From contig JANWXA010000014.1 in the NCBI GenBank assembly GCA_025055465.1, positions 1 through 16,669 on the forward strand: a stretch of 16,669 nucleotides of DNA, in the 5' to 3' direction. Made by a program: the position numbers and the translations under genes. Source of the stretch: Candidatus Kapaibacterium sp. (lineage in GTDB: Bacteria; Bacteroidota; Ignavibacteria; Kapaibacteriales; HRBIN21). The notes under the pieces are model-generated. The model did no database searches. It was not told the origin of the DNA and saw only the letters and a list, made by a program, of their open reading frames with translations. Positions within the stretch are counted from its first letter, which is position 1. Each line of letters begins with the position of its first letter. Shown here piece by piece: positions 1-9,100 of this stretch.

Positions 1-2
1 TG

Positions 3-269
3 CTTGTGGCACTGGAGCAGCAGCGCCTGGCACAGCAGCGGTTGGAAGTGGCACGGGGCGTGCTTACACAGGCAGAGCGGGGATACGAGATCGCACGAAT
101 ACGCTACAGTAGTGGTTTGGGAACCCAACTGGAGGTTACCGACGCAGATGCCGCCATTCGCCAGGCCCAGTTGACGTATGCTCAAGCGCTTCACGATTAC
201 TTGGTAGCGCAGGCAGACCTTGAGTATCTGACCGGTTCTACGGACCTCAGTAGTATACCGCAATTATAG
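3..269 (+). CDS. TolC-family outer membrane efflux protein, C-terminal part
   Basis: This is the 3' end of a gene that enters from the left edge; the reading frame is open to the edge and ends with TAG at 267-269. The visible 89 residues are Gln/Ala-rich amphipathic helix with the pattern of the last coiled-coil repeat of outer membrane efflux proteins: an A-x-x-G-Y-E-I-A-x-x-R-Y-x-x-G stretch, then an LEVTDAD segment, then a helix ending in a YLTG motif. Proteins of this family form a trimeric outer membrane channel that docks onto a periplasmic adaptor and an inner membrane pump. The adaptor and RND pump genes just downstream fit that role. The next gene starts 4 bases after the stop, so the genes are probably co-transcribed. 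Family assignment is good; substrate is unknown. Confidence 0.85.
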   Translation, partial: LVALEQQRLAQQRLEVARGVLTQAERGYEIARIRYSSGLGTQLEVTDADAAIRQAQLTYAQALHDYLVAQADLEYLTGSTDLSSIPQL

Positions 270-273
270 TCGA

Positions 274-942
274 ATGGGAACAGCGGAACGGCGGGAACGA
301 GAACGGCAGCAGCGGCGGCGAGCTATCCTGGAGGCCGCCAAGCGTGTCTTCTTCCAGCACGGCTACCGGAATGCGACCATGGAGATGGTTGCCGCCGAAG
401 CAGAGCTGGGAAAGGCGACGCTCTACGAGTACTTCCACACCAAGGAGGAGCTCTACGTAGCACTGCTGGAAGATGGCCTGCGGCTCTTTGATGAAATGAT
501 GGCGCAGGTATCGCAAGAATCGGCACAGCAGCCTGTCCGGCAGGCCATCCATACGTTTGCCCGGCAGTACTGGCGCTTCGCCAACGACTATCCGGAGTAC
601 TTCGCGCTGCTCATGCATGTCTCCACAGCCATTGAGCTGCCCTTGGAGAAAGTGCGGTCGGAACTCCTTGCAGAGCTGCAGCAGCTCCAGGAGCGGGCTG
701 TGCTGAGAGGAATGGAGCTCGTCCAGCGGGGTATCCAGGAGGGGATCTTCCCACCAGATGTGGCCCCGGGACGGGTGTTGGCAGAGTTCTGGGTCGTGCT
801 CAGCGGAGCTCTGCTGCTGGCACGACACCCATACCGCATGCGCTTGATGCAGGAAGTGAAGCCCGAAGAACTTGCGGAAGAGCTTGTGGAACTACTGCTC
901 TGTGGGTGGCAATGTTACGCACAATCGTCGTCGGTGTCGTAA
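274..942 (+). CDS. TetR/AcrR-family transcriptional regulator
   Basis: This is a 222-residue DNA-binding regulator. The N-terminal helix-turn-helix domain spans about residues 12-62: a basic start, then R-R-A-I-L-E-A-A, an F-x-x-x-G-Y-x-x-A-T-M-E-M-V-A segment, and a recognition helix region reading G-K-A-T-L-Y-E-Y-F followed by K-E-E-L. This matches the TetR family consensus closely. The rest is helical and variable, as expected for the ligand-binding and dimerisation domain. The ATG at 274 follows the TolC stop by 4 bases with no obvious ribosome binding site, so translation may be coupled. The 3' end overlaps the adaptor gene by 31 bases. Being inside an efflux operon, it most likely represses that operon and responds to a pump substrate, but no operator was identified and the operon promoter is upstream of the window. 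Confidence 0.92.
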   Translation: MGTAERRERERQQRRRAILEAAKRVFFQHGYRNATMEMVAAEAELGKATLYEYFHTKEELYVALLEDGLRLFDEMMAQVSQESAQQPVRQAIHTFARQYWRFANDYPEYFALLMHVSTAIELPLEKVRSELLAELQQLQERAVLRGMELVQRGIQEGIFPPDVAPGRVLAEFWVVLSGALLLARHPYRMRLMQEVKPEELAEELVELLLCGWQCYAQSSSVS

Positions 943-2057
943 TCGCTGTGCTAAGCGTTGGCTGGGTCAGCTTCAGCGGTTGCGGTGCCCGCTCGGAGGA
1001 GGCCGATACCAAGAGGCACCGCTTGGAGCAGCTCCGCAGAGAGTTGGCACGCCTCCAGCAAGAGATCCAAGCGCTGGAAGCGGAGCTGGGAAGGACCCAG
1101 GCTGAGGCCGGGCGGGAGATTTCGGTCGTTGTGGAACCTGTGCGTCAGGAGCTCCTGCGGCGGGTCTTAGAGGTGCAAGGGACGGTGGAGTCACGCACGA
1201 CCGTTACCCTCAGTGCAAAGTCTGCTGGTACCGTGGTTGCCGTGCGGGTTCAACCCGGGATGCGGGTCTCCCGCGGCCAGGTGTTGGTGGAGCTGGATTC
1301 AGAAGTTCTACGGCGGACCATGGAGGAGGTCCAGACCCAGCGCGATCTTGCCCGGGCCCTCTATGAGAAGTACCGGCGGGCATGGGAAGCCCAAGCGGTT
1401 GCGGAGGTCCAGTACCTCAATGCCAAGCAACAATGGGAGGCGCTGGAACGGCGCCTGGAGACCCTCCGTGAGCAGTTAGCGCAGACCCGTATCACGGCCC
1501 CTTTCGCTGGATTGGTTGACGAGGTGATGGTCAAACCCGGCGAGTTTCTTGCACCAGGGATGCCTGCCGTTCGGCTGGCAAACACGAGCAGTCTCTACAT
1601 CTCCGCAGAGATCTCCGAAGCCTATGCTGGCAGCCTCAAGCCGGGCCTACGAGCGCAGGTGGTCCTGCCGGAGCTTGGGGATACGGTCCCAGCGCGTTTC
1701 CGGAATGTGGGACAGGCGATCAATCCCCGAACGCGTACGTTCCATACGGAGCTGGTGCTGGAGCGTGTGCCGGCAGGTCTTCGGCCAGGGCTACAGTGCC
1801 AGGTCCGGGTCAGCGACGTAGAGCGCCCGAATGCCCTCACAGTCCCCTTAGCCGCTCTGCAGCGGCGGAATGGGGTCCCGGTTGTCTACGTCGTGGAGCG
1901 CCAGCCTGGGGGCACCGCAGTCGTCCGGGAGCGCCCCGTACGAGTAGGGCTGCTGACCTTTGAGAGGGCAGAGATCCTGGCAGGACTGAATTCCCAAGAG
2001 GAGGTCGTCGTCCGCGCCTCCGGCGAATTGCGTGATGGTCTCAAGGTCCAGCTATGA
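912..2057 (+). CDS. RND efflux periplasmic adaptor (HlyD/MFP family), predicted lipoprotein
   Basis: This is a membrane fusion protein of 381 residues linking the RND pump to the outer membrane channel. The start at ATG 912 gives a lipoprotein signal: a hydrophobic stretch then F-S-G-C with the lipidated Cys at residue 24 (Phe at -3 is slightly unusual). GTG 906, two codons upstream, is an alternative start. Residues about 30-62 form a charged heptad-like helix (LEQL, LARL, IQAL, LEAEL), which is extra relative to minimal adaptors. The first lipoyl half motif is at 106-129 (G-T-V-V-A-V-R-V-x-P-G). The alpha-hairpin is roughly 132-190. The second lipoyl half begins at R-I-T-A-P-F-A-G-L-V, followed by beta-barrel and membrane-proximal domains (NALTVPLAAL). 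It overlaps the end of the TetR gene, and the permease start lies 7 bases after its stop. Confidence 0.92.
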   Translation: MLRTIVVGVVIAVLSVGWVSFSGCGARSEEADTKRHRLEQLRRELARLQQEIQALEAELGRTQAEAGREISVVVEPVRQELLRRVLEVQGTVESRTTVTLSAKSAGTVVAVRVQPGMRVSRGQVLVELDSEVLRRTMEEVQTQRDLARALYEKYRRAWEAQAVAEVQYLNAKQQWEALERRLETLREQLAQTRITAPFAGLVDEVMVKPGEFLAPGMPAVRLANTSSLYISAEISEAYAGSLKPGLRAQVVLPELGDTVPARFRNVGQAINPRTRTFHTELVLERVPAGLRPGLQCQVRVSDVERPNALTVPLAALQRRNGVPVVYVVERQPGGTAVVRERPVRVGLLTFERAEILAGLNSQEEVVVRASGELRDGLKVQL

Positions 2058-2058
2058 G
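2055..2058 (+). promoter_or_regulatory. Ribosome binding site deciding the RND permease start
   Basis: GAGG lies 6 bases before the ATG at 2065 and straddles the adaptor stop codon. It favours ATG 2065 over the in-frame GTG 2032 and ATG 2035, which lie inside the adaptor gene. The protein from 2065 starts MLQREF and leads directly into the first membrane helix, as in relatives. Confidence 0.55.
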
Positions 2059-2064
2059 GCGAAG

Positions 2065-5000
2065 ATGCTACAGCGAGAGTTCCGCCTGACGAACTGGGCG
2101 ATCCGCAACCGCGTTACGGTCTACGTCCTGGCGGCCGTTGTCCTCCTGCTGGGCATCTACACGTACGTCCGAGTGCCGAAGGAGCTACTGCCGGATGTCG
2201 TCGTCCCAACGATTCTCGTTACCACGATCTACCCCGGTACCTCCCCGACGGACATCGAGAACCTGGTCACTCGGCCGATCGAGAAGCAGCTCAAGGCGGT
2301 TGCGGGTGTGACGAAGGTACGGAGCTACTCTTCGCAGGATGTCTCCACCATCGTCGTGGAGTTTGAGACCACAGTAGACCCAGCGGTTGCCAAGCAGCGC
2401 GTTCAGGATGCCGTGGACAGGGCAAAGTCGGAGCTTCCGACCGACCTGCCCGAGGACCCACGAGTGCTGGAGATTGACTTCTCTGAGTTCCCCATCATGC
2501 AGGTCAGCATTGCTGGCGATCTACCGCTGGAGCAGCTCAAACGCCACGCCGAGGAACTGCGCGACCGCATCGAGGCCTTACCGCAGATTCGGCGGGTGGA
2601 TATCGTCGGACTACCCGAACGAGAGGTCCGGGTTGACGTAGACCCGTACCGGCTGTGGGCGCATGGACTTAGCCTGAGCGACGTAGAGCAGGCAATTCGC
2701 CGAGAAAATCTGAATATCACTGCGGGTGAGGTCTCGGCTGGCGGTCTGCTCCTGAATGTCCGGCTGGCGGCCGAATTCCAAAGCGTTGAAGAGATTGCCA
2801 GCATCATCGTGCGGAGTGGCACAGGCGTTACAGCTCGACTGGGTGACATCGCTACCGTTGCGGAGGACTTCAAGGAGCAGCAGAGCTATGCCCGTCTGAA
2901 CCGCCGGCCGGTGGTGACGCTCAGCGTCGTCAAGAAATCGGGCGAAAACCTCTTGGAGGCCGCCGATGGCATTTACCAGATTGTGGAAGAGTTCCGTGCG
3001 CGGGTCGTGCCGCCTTCGGTAGAGTTGGTCATCACGAACGACCAGTCGGTGCGGAGCCGGACAACGCTGGCCGATTTGACGAACGCTATCATCCTCGGCT
3101 TCATCTTCGTGGTCGTCTCGCTGATGTTCTTCATGGGGGTGCAGAATGCCCTGTTCGTAGGGTTAGCAACGCCGTTGTCCTCCTTCTTGGCAATGCTGGT
3201 GCTGCCTGCATTAGGGTACACCTTCAACATCGTGGTCACGTTCGCCTTCCTGCTGGCGCTGGGCATCATCGTGGACGATGCGATCGTGGTCATTGAGAAC
3301 ACGTATCGGCTCTACCGGCGGGAGGGGCTGGATATCGTCTCTGCAGTCAAGCAGGGGGCGGGGGAGGTCTTTGCGCCAGTGCTGGCTGGGACACTAACGA
3401 CACTGGCCCCATTCGTACCTCTACTGTTCTGGCCCGGGGTGGTCGGTGAGTTCATCATGTATTTGCCCGTTGTGCTCATTGCTGCCCTCTCGGCCTCGTT
3501 CTTGGTTGCCTACATCTTCAACCCAGTCTTTGCGCTGGACTTCATGTCTCGGCAGCCGCAGCCGCTGACGTGGCGCGAGCTCTTCCTGCGGACGGCAGCT
3601 CTGAGTGGAGTTGCAGTGCTCGGCTATGTCTTGGGGGCCTGGAGCCGGCTGCCGATCTTAACGGGATTGGCAACGGTGACGTGGGTGATTGCGCTGCTGT
3701 GGCTCTTCAACCGAACGATCTTCACGCCACACATCATAGTCCCATTCCAGCAGCGGCTATGGCCGGCGGTGTTGAGCCTATACCGGCGCGTTGGGACCCA
3801 GGTCTTGCGAGGGCAGCGTGCGGTGGCCTTGGTGGTTGGGGTTGTGCTCCTCTTCGGGTTGACGCTGGTAGTGACAGCGCTCGTGCGACCGAAGGTGCAA
3901 TTCTTCACGAACCCGGAGCCCAACTTTGTCTACGTGTACGTCACGCTGCCGGTGGGGACCGATGCTGCCACCACGGATTCGGTGGTGCGCATAGTAGAAG
4001 AGCGGGTCTACCGAGTCCTGGGCGAACAGAACCCGCTGGTGACCTCGATTAGTGTCAACGTGGGAGTCGCTGCCGGAGATCCCTTCCGTCCCAGTTTTGG
4101 AGTCACTCCGCACAAGGGGCGCCTAACGATCGCCTTCGTCGACCAAGAGCAGCGGAAGGGGAGCTCCACGTGGGACTACTTTGAGCTGGTGCGCCAAGCA
4201 GTGGCGGATATCCCTGGTGCACAGGTCGTAGTGGACAAAGACCAAGCGGGTCCGCCGACGGGAAGGCCTGTCAACATTGAGATTGCTGGCACCGACCTGG
4301 ACACGCTTATGGCCTTGGCCGATCGCATCCGTGCGCTCATTGTAGACTCGCTTAAAGTCGCCGGCCTGGAGGGGATTACGAGCGATTTGCAGCAAACTAA
4401 GCCCGAGGTGTTGCTGACGGTTGACCGTGCGAAAGCTGCTCGGGAAGGTCTCAATACAGGCCAGATTGGCGGCGCGCTGCGGACGGCGCTCTACGGTGTG
4501 GAGGCCTCAAAGTTCCGCACGGCCGACGAAGAGTACCCGATCCAGGTGCGCCTGATGTCACCGTATCGCCAGCGGCTGGAAGACCTCCTCAATGTGCCAG
4601 TAGCCTTCCGCGACATGAGTACGGGGCAGTTCCGCATCATTCCAGTGTCGGCCGTGACGACGGCAACGTACACAACGACGTATGGCACCATTAGCCGCAT
4701 CAACCAGGAACGGGTCGTTACGCTAACCTCCAACGTGTTACCAGGCTACAGTGCCCCGCTCATCAACGAACAGATCCGCACAGCACTGACCCGGCTGCAG
4801 CTCCCGCCCGGCTACTCAGTGCGGCTCACTGGGGAACAGGAAGAACAGCGCAAGACGGTCGCATTCCTGCAGACAGCTTTCCTCACCACCATCGTGCTCA
4901 TCGCTCTGGTGCTAGTGACGGAGTTCGGTTCGGTGACAAAGCCTCTGCTGGTGTTGACAACGGTCGTGTTCAGCACCATGGGGGTACTCTGGGGCTTCAT

Positions 5001-5439
5001 CCTGAGCGGGTTGACGATCTCTATCGCGCTCACTGGGGTGGGGATTGTAAGCCTGGCGGGTATCGTGGTGCGTAATGGGGTAGTGCTCGTAGACTACATT
5101 GAGCAGTTGCGGCAGGAGGGCCTCACGTTGCGACAAGCCGTCATCCGCGGCGGAGCAACACGAGTCACTCCCGTGCTGTTGACAGCAATCTCGACGATCT
5201 TAGGATTGCTGCCGTTGGCGATAGGGCTCAACATGGACTTCGGCAGCTTGCTGACCCGCTTTGACCCGAAGCTCTACTTCGGAGGCTTCAGTGCTGCTTT
5301 CTGGGAGCCGCTGGCGTGGGCAATCATCTTTGGGCTCATCTTCGCCACGTTTCTGACCTTGGTGGTGCTGCCAGCGCTGTACTTCGTGGCAATGCGGGGC
5401 CGGGTGTGGCAGCGGTGGCGGCAGCGGCACAAGCGCTAA
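2065..5439 (+). CDS. RND-family efflux pump permease (AcrB/HAE1-like), long FCB-type form
   Basis: This is an inner membrane proton-driven exporter of 1124 residues, about 75 longer than AcrB. It begins with the usual N-W-A-I-R-N-R-V first helix and the YPG-T-S-P-T-D-I-E-N segment of the porter domain. The transmembrane helix 4 motif G-I-I-V-D-D-A-I-V-V-I-E-N carries the two proton-relay aspartates (D404, D405). The second half has the matching P-x-V-x-F-F-T-N-P-E-P loop and the porter repeat. At the position where AcrB has its key Lys in helix 10, this protein has Arg (R1003, within V-V-R-N-G-V-V-L-V-D-Y). Between helices 6 and 7, residues about 493-573 contain two additional hydrophobic stretches (near 512-527 and 531-552), suggesting two extra membrane helices. 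There is also a loop rich in Phe/Gly before the last helix. It is the last gene of the efflux operon. Drug versus other substrates cannot be told. Confidence 0.94.
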   Translation: MLQREFRLTNWAIRNRVTVYVLAAVVLLLGIYTYVRVPKELLPDVVVPTILVTTIYPGTSPTDIENLVTRPIEKQLKAVAGVTKVRSYSSQDVSTIVVEFETTVDPAVAKQRVQDAVDRAKSELPTDLPEDPRVLEIDFSEFPIMQVSIAGDLPLEQLKRHAEELRDRIEALPQIRRVDIVGLPEREVRVDVDPYRLWAHGLSLSDVEQAIRRENLNITAGEVSAGGLLLNVRLAAEFQSVEEIASIIVRSGTGVTARLGDIATVAEDFKEQQSYARLNRRPVVTLSVVKKSGENLLEAADGIYQIVEEFRARVVPPSVELVITNDQSVRSRTTLADLTNAIILGFIFVVVSLMFFMGVQNALFVGLATPLSSFLAMLVLPALGYTFNIVVTFAFLLALGIIVDDAIVVIENTYRLYRREGLDIVSAVKQGAGEVFAPVLAGTLTTLAPFVPLLFWPGVVGEFIMYLPVVLIAALSASFLVAYIFNPVFALDFMSRQPQPLTWRELFLRTAALSGVAVLGYVLGAWSRLPILTGLATVTWVIALLWLFNRTIFTPHIIVPFQQRLWPAVLSLYRRVGTQVLRGQRAVALVVGVVLLFGLTLVVTALVRPKVQFFTNPEPNFVYVYVTLPVGTDAATTDSVVRIVEERVYRVLGEQNPLVTSISVNVGVAAGDPFRPSFGVTPHKGRLTIAFVDQEQRKGSSTWDYFELVRQAVADIPGAQVVVDKDQAGPPTGRPVNIEIAGTDLDTLMALADRIRALIVDSLKVAGLEGITSDLQQTKPEVLLTVDRAKAAREGLNTGQIGGALRTALYGVEASKFRTADEEYPIQVRLMSPYRQRLEDLLNVPVAFRDMSTGQFRIIPVSAVTTATYTTTYGTISRINQERVVTLTSNVLPGYSAPLINEQIRTALTRLQLPPGYSVRLTGEQEEQRKTVAFLQTAFLTTIVLIALVLVTEFGSVTKPLLVLTTVVFSTMGVLWGFILSGLTISIALTGVGIVSLAGIVVRNGVVLVDYIEQLRQEGLTLRQAVIRGGATRVTPVLLTAISTILGLLPLAIGLNMDFGSLLTRFDPKLYFGGFSAAFWEPLAWAIIFGLIFATFLTLVVLPALYFVAMRGRVWQRWRQRHKR

Positions 5440-6122
5440 GAACGCTGCGAAGGCTCCCGTGGCTGGAACTCCAGCCCATAGATAGGAGCGAACTCTTCCG
5501 GCGCCGCTGCAATTCCCTGGAGATAGCGGCGGTAACCAGCGGTGGCAATCCACTCTGCAGAAAGGCGCTCCAGGCACGGTATGTGCAGACCTCCAGCAAC
5601 CAGAGGTGCTCCGGGACCGCAGAGGAGGGTGTCCTCGCTCGGGCGAAGAGCGGAGAGCTCGTACCGCTGGAGCTCTTGCGTGGGGGTTGCATCGGGGTTG
5701 AACTCCTGCACGAAGAGCCAGCCTTCAGTGCCGGAATCCGTTGGAGTGAGATGACCGGGAACGCATGCCATGATGCGCCGTAGTCTTAGGGCTTGAGCGA
5801 CAGGAGCTGCCGCCTCTGCCAGAGCCTCCAGAGTTGGCACTGGAACGAGCAAGGGTGAGCTTCCGAAGCAGAGTCCCTTTGCCAGGCTTGCACCGATGCG
5901 TAGGCTCGTAAACGAACCTGGGCCCGCTGAGATCGCGACGGCATGTAACTGTGGTACTTCAAGGTTATGGTCCTCCAGCAACCGTCGGATGAGCTCGGCC
6001 GCCATGCGGTCATGAGCGCGCGGAGCCGCTACCACCGAAAGCCCCTGGAGACGATCGTCTTCGCTCAGAGCAATGCTCAGTGGCTCTCCTGAGCTCTCTA
6101 TCGCCACGATCCACGCAGGCAT
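5436..6122 (-). CDS. tsaB: tRNA threonylcarbamoyladenosine biosynthesis protein TsaB
   Basis: TsaB is the ASKHA-fold partner that pairs with TsaD in transferring threonylcarbamoyl to A37 of ANN-reading tRNAs in the cytoplasm. The chosen ATG at 6122 gives 228 residues, normal for the family, starting MPAWIVAIESSG, which aligns with the usual start (I-L-A-I-D-T-S). The diagnostic segment is residues 61-77, A-V-A-I-S-A-G-P-G-S-F-T-S-L-R-I-G, followed by A-x-x-L-A-K-G-L. His37 sits where the family has its conserved H in the R-x-H segment. A longer open frame exists upstream to 6200, but it runs into the metalloprotease gene and does not match the family. It starts 11 bases after the metalloprotease stop, so it is probably co-transcribed with that unrelated gene. 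Its stop overlaps the RND stop codon on the opposite strand. Confidence 0.93.
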   Translation of the reverse strand: MPAWIVAIESSGEPLSIALSEDDRLQGLSVVAAPRAHDRMAAELIRRLLEDHNLEVPQLHAVAISAGPGSFTSLRIGASLAKGLCFGSSPLLVPVPTLEALAEAAAPVAQALRLRRIMACVPGHLTPTDSGTEGWLFVQEFNPDATPTQELQRYELSALRPSEDTLLCGPGAPLVAGGLHIPCLERLSAEWIATAGYRRYLQGIAAAPEEFAPIYGLEFQPREPSQRS

Positions 6123-6133
6123 GCTATAAGCCG

Positions 6134-9100
6134 TTATCGGAGCCAGAGGAATGGGCGCACGGAGACCTGCTGCTTCCAGCGTAGGCGGGCGGCGTACCAT
6201 CCGCTGGCGACGGGTAGCAAGTGGAGGCGGTGCTCATGGCGGCCGGCCGGCTGCCACCGGTCTGTCATGAGCGTTGCTACTGGACGACCAAGGGCATCCA
6301 GCAGCTCCAGCGAGACCGGTGCAGCCTCGGGCAGCGCATAGCCGAGTAGCAGCTCTCCTCCCGGTAGAGCTCGAACCCAAAGGTCCCCGGTCTGCGGAGG
6401 TTCGTACGCAATGCCAGTCGCCCCCAAAGCGAACCACCGTGGGTGGTACACGGCCAGCCCTATCTCCAGGGCACCAACTTGCCGTTGTTGGAGGTCAGCG
6501 ATAATGAGCAGTCCCGCACTTGGCGAGACGAGGGCTACGTATCGGTTGTCGGGCGAGAAGGTTGGGCGCTGAACATCTAACAGGGGCTGACCATTGTAGG
6601 TCCACTGCGAAGTTCCCAGGGCTGCAACTTGACCGGTCTGGAGATTCGCCAGGATGGTCTCGTAAATCCCCATCTGGTGGCTGTAGTAGTTGAAGGCAAC
6701 GATGTCCGGGTCTGTGTTGCTGTAGGTGATGTTCCCAAGGCTGTACTCGGCTGGGTTTGGAGGCACGAGCTCGTAGATAGCCGGTCCGGCGAAGTGAGCC
6801 TCGTAGATGTTCCAGTATGCCAGTGTATCGCCTGTCTGCAGCGGAAGCACGTTGAAGGCGTCAAAGGCAAGTTTGGGATCTCGCATGTTAGGGGTCCACG
6901 ACATGACGTCGGCAAGCCAGACAGTGCTTACCGCGCCGCCGTCGGGGGCCTGGGGTGTCAGCGGGAGGCGTGCGACCTGTTGCCCGTCGGTAATGTAGAT
7001 GGAGGGGTCTATGGCGGTTGTCACTGCGGAGACAAAGCGTCCATCACTGCTAATGCAAGCGTTGCGGAGATTTGCGAGTTGCGGCAGATTGACGATGAAG
7101 AACTGCTGTCGGGTCAGGTCGGCATAGGCCAGTTGCCGTTGCTGGTTGACGAAGTAAATCTTATCGCCGTTGCGAGCCGTGCTCAGCTGTGAGAGCGGGA
7201 ACCCATCCTGTCCCAGCAGGACCTTTGTGCGTGGATCGTCGGAGCTAATAATCCCCGACTGCCCATCGGCTATTCGTAGAAGAAGAATGCGCCCGTCAGA
7301 AAGCACGGCTGCAATAAGCCACGTACCGCCCTGGACGGGGGGAACTTCGTTGCCACTGCCACCACCTCCGCTACCGGAGTCACGGATGCCAACGGCATCA
7401 AAGGCCTGTGAAGCCGCTTGGGCTTCGGACTGCCCGTAGAGCTCCTGGGCTGCTCGGATGACCGCCCGCCGGTGGTCAATGAACTCCGACGTACGGGTCA
7501 GGTACTGAGTCAGCACGCGGTAGAAGATGCGCTCTGCTTTCTCCCGCCCGATGGCCTGGATGAGCAAGTATGCAGCACGATTGGGGATACCACAGTTGTA
7601 GTGGACCCCACCGTTGTCGCGCTCTATGGGCCAGTTCAGATACTCACCCATGTGTCCAGGCAGCTGGCTGAGCACCTGAGGATTGCCCGGATTCCCGAAG
7701 TCTCGGAGGGCGATCTTGCCGGGGACCCGAATGGTGCCCTCGGCGATCAGGTAGTCATCGCGGTCCACCATGACGGCGAAGAGGTCGGAGAAGCTCTCGT
7801 TGAGGGCACCAGATTGGAACTGATAGACCAGATTGGCAGCGTACTGCGTAACGCCGTGGGTGAATTCGTGCGCAACGACGTCAAGGGATGCTGCCAGCGG
7901 GTAGAAGTACTGATATCCGTCGCCGAACGCCATGATGTTAAGCCCTGGGTTCCAGAAAGCATTGTCAGCAGGTTGACCGTTCTGGGTGAAATGGAGAATG
8001 GAGTGGACCGTGCCACCTTGGTTATCGTAGGAGTTTCGCGAGTGTGTGGTGCGGAAGTATCGGTCCGTTACAAAGGCGTGGTAGTGGGCTGAGACAGCAA
8101 CGCGGTCGTCCCAGGTGTTCGTCGGAGAAGTAATGTGGTAGAGCGTAGTATTTCGGTTGAACTCTTGATTGTTCGCTGTCAAGGAAACCGCTCCACCTCT
8201 GATCTGCCTGGGAGGGTTCGATCCGCTGGGGTTAAAGCTCGGAAGGTCCCAGATCATGAAATGCATGCCATCGTCGTGACGGTAGACGCGAAGAGAGCGC
8301 TGAGTGCCGAAGTAGTCGGCGGCCGTTGCATCCACGAAGCGTCCAGGCATCTGTGGAGTGGCTGGGGAGCGTTGCTTGAGCGTGCTGGGGAGGCGAGGCT
8401 GCGGTTTGGTGATGACCGAGGGATGTGGGGCATACGGCAGCAGGGTGCGAGTATTGAAGAGTTGCCAGACAATCTCCCCGCTGAGGGCATCCACGAACAC
8501 CAGGTACTCTTCCACGGCGTTGGCAAGGAGTGTCACCTCGTAGCAGAGCCGGAGAGACCCCGAGAGTGGATGCGGAAAGATGACGAGCTGTGTCCGTGCC
8601 TGTTCGGCTCCTGTTATGTCCACGAGCGTCTCCGGCAGGGGTTCCACGACGGTGATCCGCTCTACGGCTGCCGTAGCGCGCTTCACGGCTTCCGCCGGAC
8701 TCAGTTTCGGCTGTGTTGGGACACCGACTGGAGTGGGGTAGTAGCGCCCGTTGACGAGGACCAGTTCGCCATTGTGGCGTAGGTGGACGTAGAGATCAGC
8801 CCCCCAGATGGGGACGTTAGCATAGAGTTGCTGGAATCGTAGGTGGACCATACCCAGCTCATCGGTGCTGGCAGAGATGAGCGCCAGTTCATGGCGCGGC
8901 TCCACAAGCTTCAGCAGAGAACGATGCAGCTCCAGTAATCCTACGACGGAGCGAACGTCAGGGATGCGTAGAGTGCCCAGCCCAAGTGGCAAAGCAGCAT
9001 CGTACATGCGGGCTACTCCAAGGGGCAGCTCAATCCAACTCGGGGTGCCATTTGGAGCATAGGCAATACGGGGCGTGAACAGCCTGAGCGTGGGCAGCTC

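Noticed and set aside
6123..6200. Longer TsaB start at 6200
   Set aside because: It adds 26 residues without family match and overlaps the protease coding sequence; the family start is MPAW at 6122.
7418..8782. Long plus-strand open frames (7418-8092 and 8135-8782)
   Set aside because: They lie fully antisense to the M4 protease catalytic and propeptide regions, have no family likeness and arise from GC-rich codon structure.
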